From NCBI GenBank assembly GCA_015688915.1, contig JAATGX010000186.1, forward strand, positions 1-14,649: 14,649 nucleotides of DNA, read 5' to 3'. The stretch comes from Desulfuromonadales bacterium (GTDB lineage: Bacteria > Desulfobacterota > Desulfuromonadia > Geobacterales > Pseudopelobacteraceae). Position 1 is the stretch's first letter. The number at the start of each line of letters is the position of its first letter. Below, one piece after another: positions 13,267 through 14,649 of this stretch. A program made the position numbers and the translations under genes. The notes beneath the pieces were generated by a model. The model searched no databases. It had not been told where the DNA came from and was given only the letters and a program-made list of their open reading frames with translations.

Positions 13267-14649
13267 ATGACCTATAAATACCGCAGAAAAATAGATGCAT
13301 TGACGACTATTTTACGAAAACTGAACAACAACGAGCGGGTCACCATCGGAACACTCGCACACGACCTGAATGTAGCCGAACGCTCAGTCTACCGTTACCT
13401 GGAAAACCTCCAGGCATCGGGATACCCGATCTATTTCGATCGCGACACCGGGACGTACCGTTTTGCCGAGGGCTTCAAACTGGCCACATCTCCCGCCGAC
13501 AATGACCTGGCCCAGGTGCTCGACCTGAACCGCCTGGTTGTCGGCTCGGCAACGGTGGCCATTGCCGTGTACCGCAGCAGCGGCGAATGTATCCTGCGCA
13601 ATGAGGCGATGGGCCGGCTGATGGGCGCCCCGGAGCAGACGGTGTATGGCCGCAATTTCCGGAAACTCGACGACTGGCTCGGATCCGGCCTGCTGGAGAT
13701 GGCTGAAGAGGTGCTCGGGTCCGGCGAGGAACGTTCCGGCGATTTCAAGATCATTGCCCCGACCGGAAGGGATGTCTGGTTTCATTGCGCCATGATGACC
13801 ATCGCCCGCGACGGGGAGCGCTACCTGGTCATGACGGCCCAGGATCTGGCGCTCCGGATGAAAAAAGAATTGCAGGTGGCCAAGTTCTTTTCCGCCATCA
13901 ATCACAGCCCCAGCCTGATCATGATCACCGATCCCCACGGCACCATCAAGTATGTCAGCGAGAAGGTCCGCGAGCTTACCGGGTATGACGTCGGGGAGAT
14001 TGTCGGACAAAATCCGCGTATCTTCAAGACGGACAGGACAAAGCCGGAGGTGCACGCCAGTCTCTGGAGCACGATCAGCAGCGGGTATGAATGGAACGGC
14101 GAGTTGTGCAACCGGCGCAAGGACGGCAGCCATTACTGGGAACATCTGCGCATATCGCCCATTCTCGATGCGGATTCCGCCATTGTCCATTATGCGGCGG
14201 TAAAGCAGGACATCACCCGCCAGAAAGAACTGGACGAAGAACTCTATTATTACGCGATCCTGGACAACCTGACCGGAACCTACAACCGGCGGATGCTGAT
14301 GAAGCTGGGAAACCGGGAGATCTCCCTGGCCCAGCGCTATACACGGCCCCTTGCCCTGCTCGTGCTGGATATCGATCGCCTCAGCAGGGTGAACCATCAC
14401 CACGGTCATCCGGTCGGCGATGAAGTCCTGCGGCGCGTTGCCCAGGTCTGCCGCACGCAGATGCGGGAGACCGACATTCTGGGGCGAGTCGAGGCCGATT
14501 CCTTTGCACTCCTGCTGCCGGATGCCGATCAACAGGGCGCCTACCGGGTTGCGGAGCGGATCCGGCGGCAGGCGGCGTCCCTGACGTTCCGGGGGCCGGA
14601 CGACCTGTTCTCCTGTACGGTCAGCATTGCCGGAGTGCCGCTATCCGGC
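13267..14649 (+). CDS. HTH-PAS-PAS-degenerate GGDEF regulator, 5' portion (runs off right edge)
   Basis: The frame is open from ATG 13267 to the edge: 461 codons, C-terminus missing. Residues about 6-66 form an HTH_11/DeoR-type winged helix (RRKIDALTTILRKL, TIGTLAHDLNVAERSVYRYL, ENLQASGYPIYFDRDTGTYRF). Residues about 88-195 look like a divergent PAS domain, and 202-320 are a clearer PAS/PAC (INHSPSLIMITDPHGTIKYVS, TGYDVGEIVGQNPRIF, KDGSHYWEHLRISPI). A GGDEF fold starts at LDNLTGTYNRRML (333-345), with DIDRLSRVN and HPVGDEVLRRV. At the position of GGDEF the protein reads EADSF (409-413), and the Asp after the conserved Asn is His377, so diguanylate cyclase activity is probably lost. It may bind DNA in response to a PAS-sensed signal, perhaps with the GGDEF fold as a dimeriser or nucleotide sensor. 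The Shine-Dalgarno is weak (AGG, about 5 nt away). Confidence 0.85.
   Translation, partial: MTYKYRRKIDALTTILRKLNNNERVTIGTLAHDLNVAERSVYRYLENLQASGYPIYFDRDTGTYRFAEGFKLATSPADNDLAQVLDLNRLVVGSATVAIAVYRSSGECILRNEAMGRLMGAPEQTVYGRNFRKLDDWLGSGLLEMAEEVLGSGEERSGDFKIIAPTGRDVWFHCAMMTIARDGERYLVMTAQDLALRMKKELQVAKFFSAINHSPSLIMITDPHGTIKYVSEKVRELTGYDVGEIVGQNPRIFKTDRTKPEVHASLWSTISSGYEWNGELCNRRKDGSHYWEHLRISPILDADSAIVHYAAVKQDITRQKELDEELYYYAILDNLTGTYNRRMLMKLGNREISLAQRYTRPLALLVLDIDRLSRVNHHHGHPVGDEVLRRVAQVCRTQMRETDILGRVEADSFALLLPDADQQGAYRVAERIRRQAASLTFRGPDDLFSCTVSIAGVPLSG

Noticed and set aside
13384..14532. A 382-codon minus-strand open frame opposite the HTH-PAS-GGDEF gene
   Set aside because: The plus-strand frame has continuous HTH, PAS and GGDEF landmarks; the reverse frame has no ribosome binding site or family-like motif that I can see.
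1..14649. CRISPR arrays, tRNA or rRNA genes, insertion sequences, attachment sites
   Set aside because: No regularly spaced repeats, tRNA T-loop sequences, transposase or integrase frames, or paired direct repeats at the edge of the RhuM patch were found by reading.

Overview
The window looks like a chromosomal segment of a Gram-negative deltaproteobacterium of the Geobacter/Desulfuromonadales type. The reasons are the high-GC coding style with long antisense shadow frames, an LPS-transport protein LptD (so an outer membrane), a large chemoreceptor with a Geobacter-like tip, and the compact trpA, accD, folC, lptD block. The genus assignment is an inference from style and gene content, not from a database match.

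Layout. (1) Positions 1-935, minus strand, hold a less GC-rich accessory patch: the 5' part of a RhuM-family gene, running off the left edge, preceded by a truncated Bro-N (phage antirepressor-like) gene. (2) Positions 1007-4362, minus strand, hold cydD-cydC, a heterodimeric ABC exporter of thiols needed for cytochrome bd assembly, with start and stop codons overlapping. (3) Positions 4363-4915 are a divergent intergenic region with candidate promoters both ways and a long leader hairpin. (4) Positions 4916-5566, plus strand, encode a small lipoprotein with a lytic transglycosylase (SLT) fold, followed by two terminators. (5) Positions 5710-7869 encode a methyl-accepting chemotaxis protein; its best promoter lies inside the loop of the preceding terminator. 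(6) Positions 7911-13069 hold trpA, accD, folC and lptD on the plus strand: tryptophan synthase alpha, acetyl-CoA carboxylase beta, folylpolyglutamate synthase and the LPS assembly protein. (7) From 13267 to the right edge is a regulator with an N-terminal helix-turn-helix, two PAS-like domains and a GGDEF domain whose signature motif is degenerate.

How they fit together. The accD-folC-lptD stretch is tightly packed and probably one transcript with its own promoter upstream of accD; trpA probably belongs to an upstream message that includes the chemoreceptor. CydDC serves aerobic or microaerobic respiration, but no cydAB is visible. The transglycosylase, LptD and AccD all serve the envelope (peptidoglycan, LPS and fatty acid supply), though only accD-folC-lptD are arranged as a likely unit.

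The items most worth a second look are the HTH-PAS-PAS-degenerate GGDEF regulator with two dyads in its upstream region, the promoter nested in a terminator upstream of the chemoreceptor, and the RhuM/Bro-N remnant pair with a perfect 25-bp palindrome inside rhuM. No CRISPR array, tRNA, rRNA, transposase or integrase gene was found.
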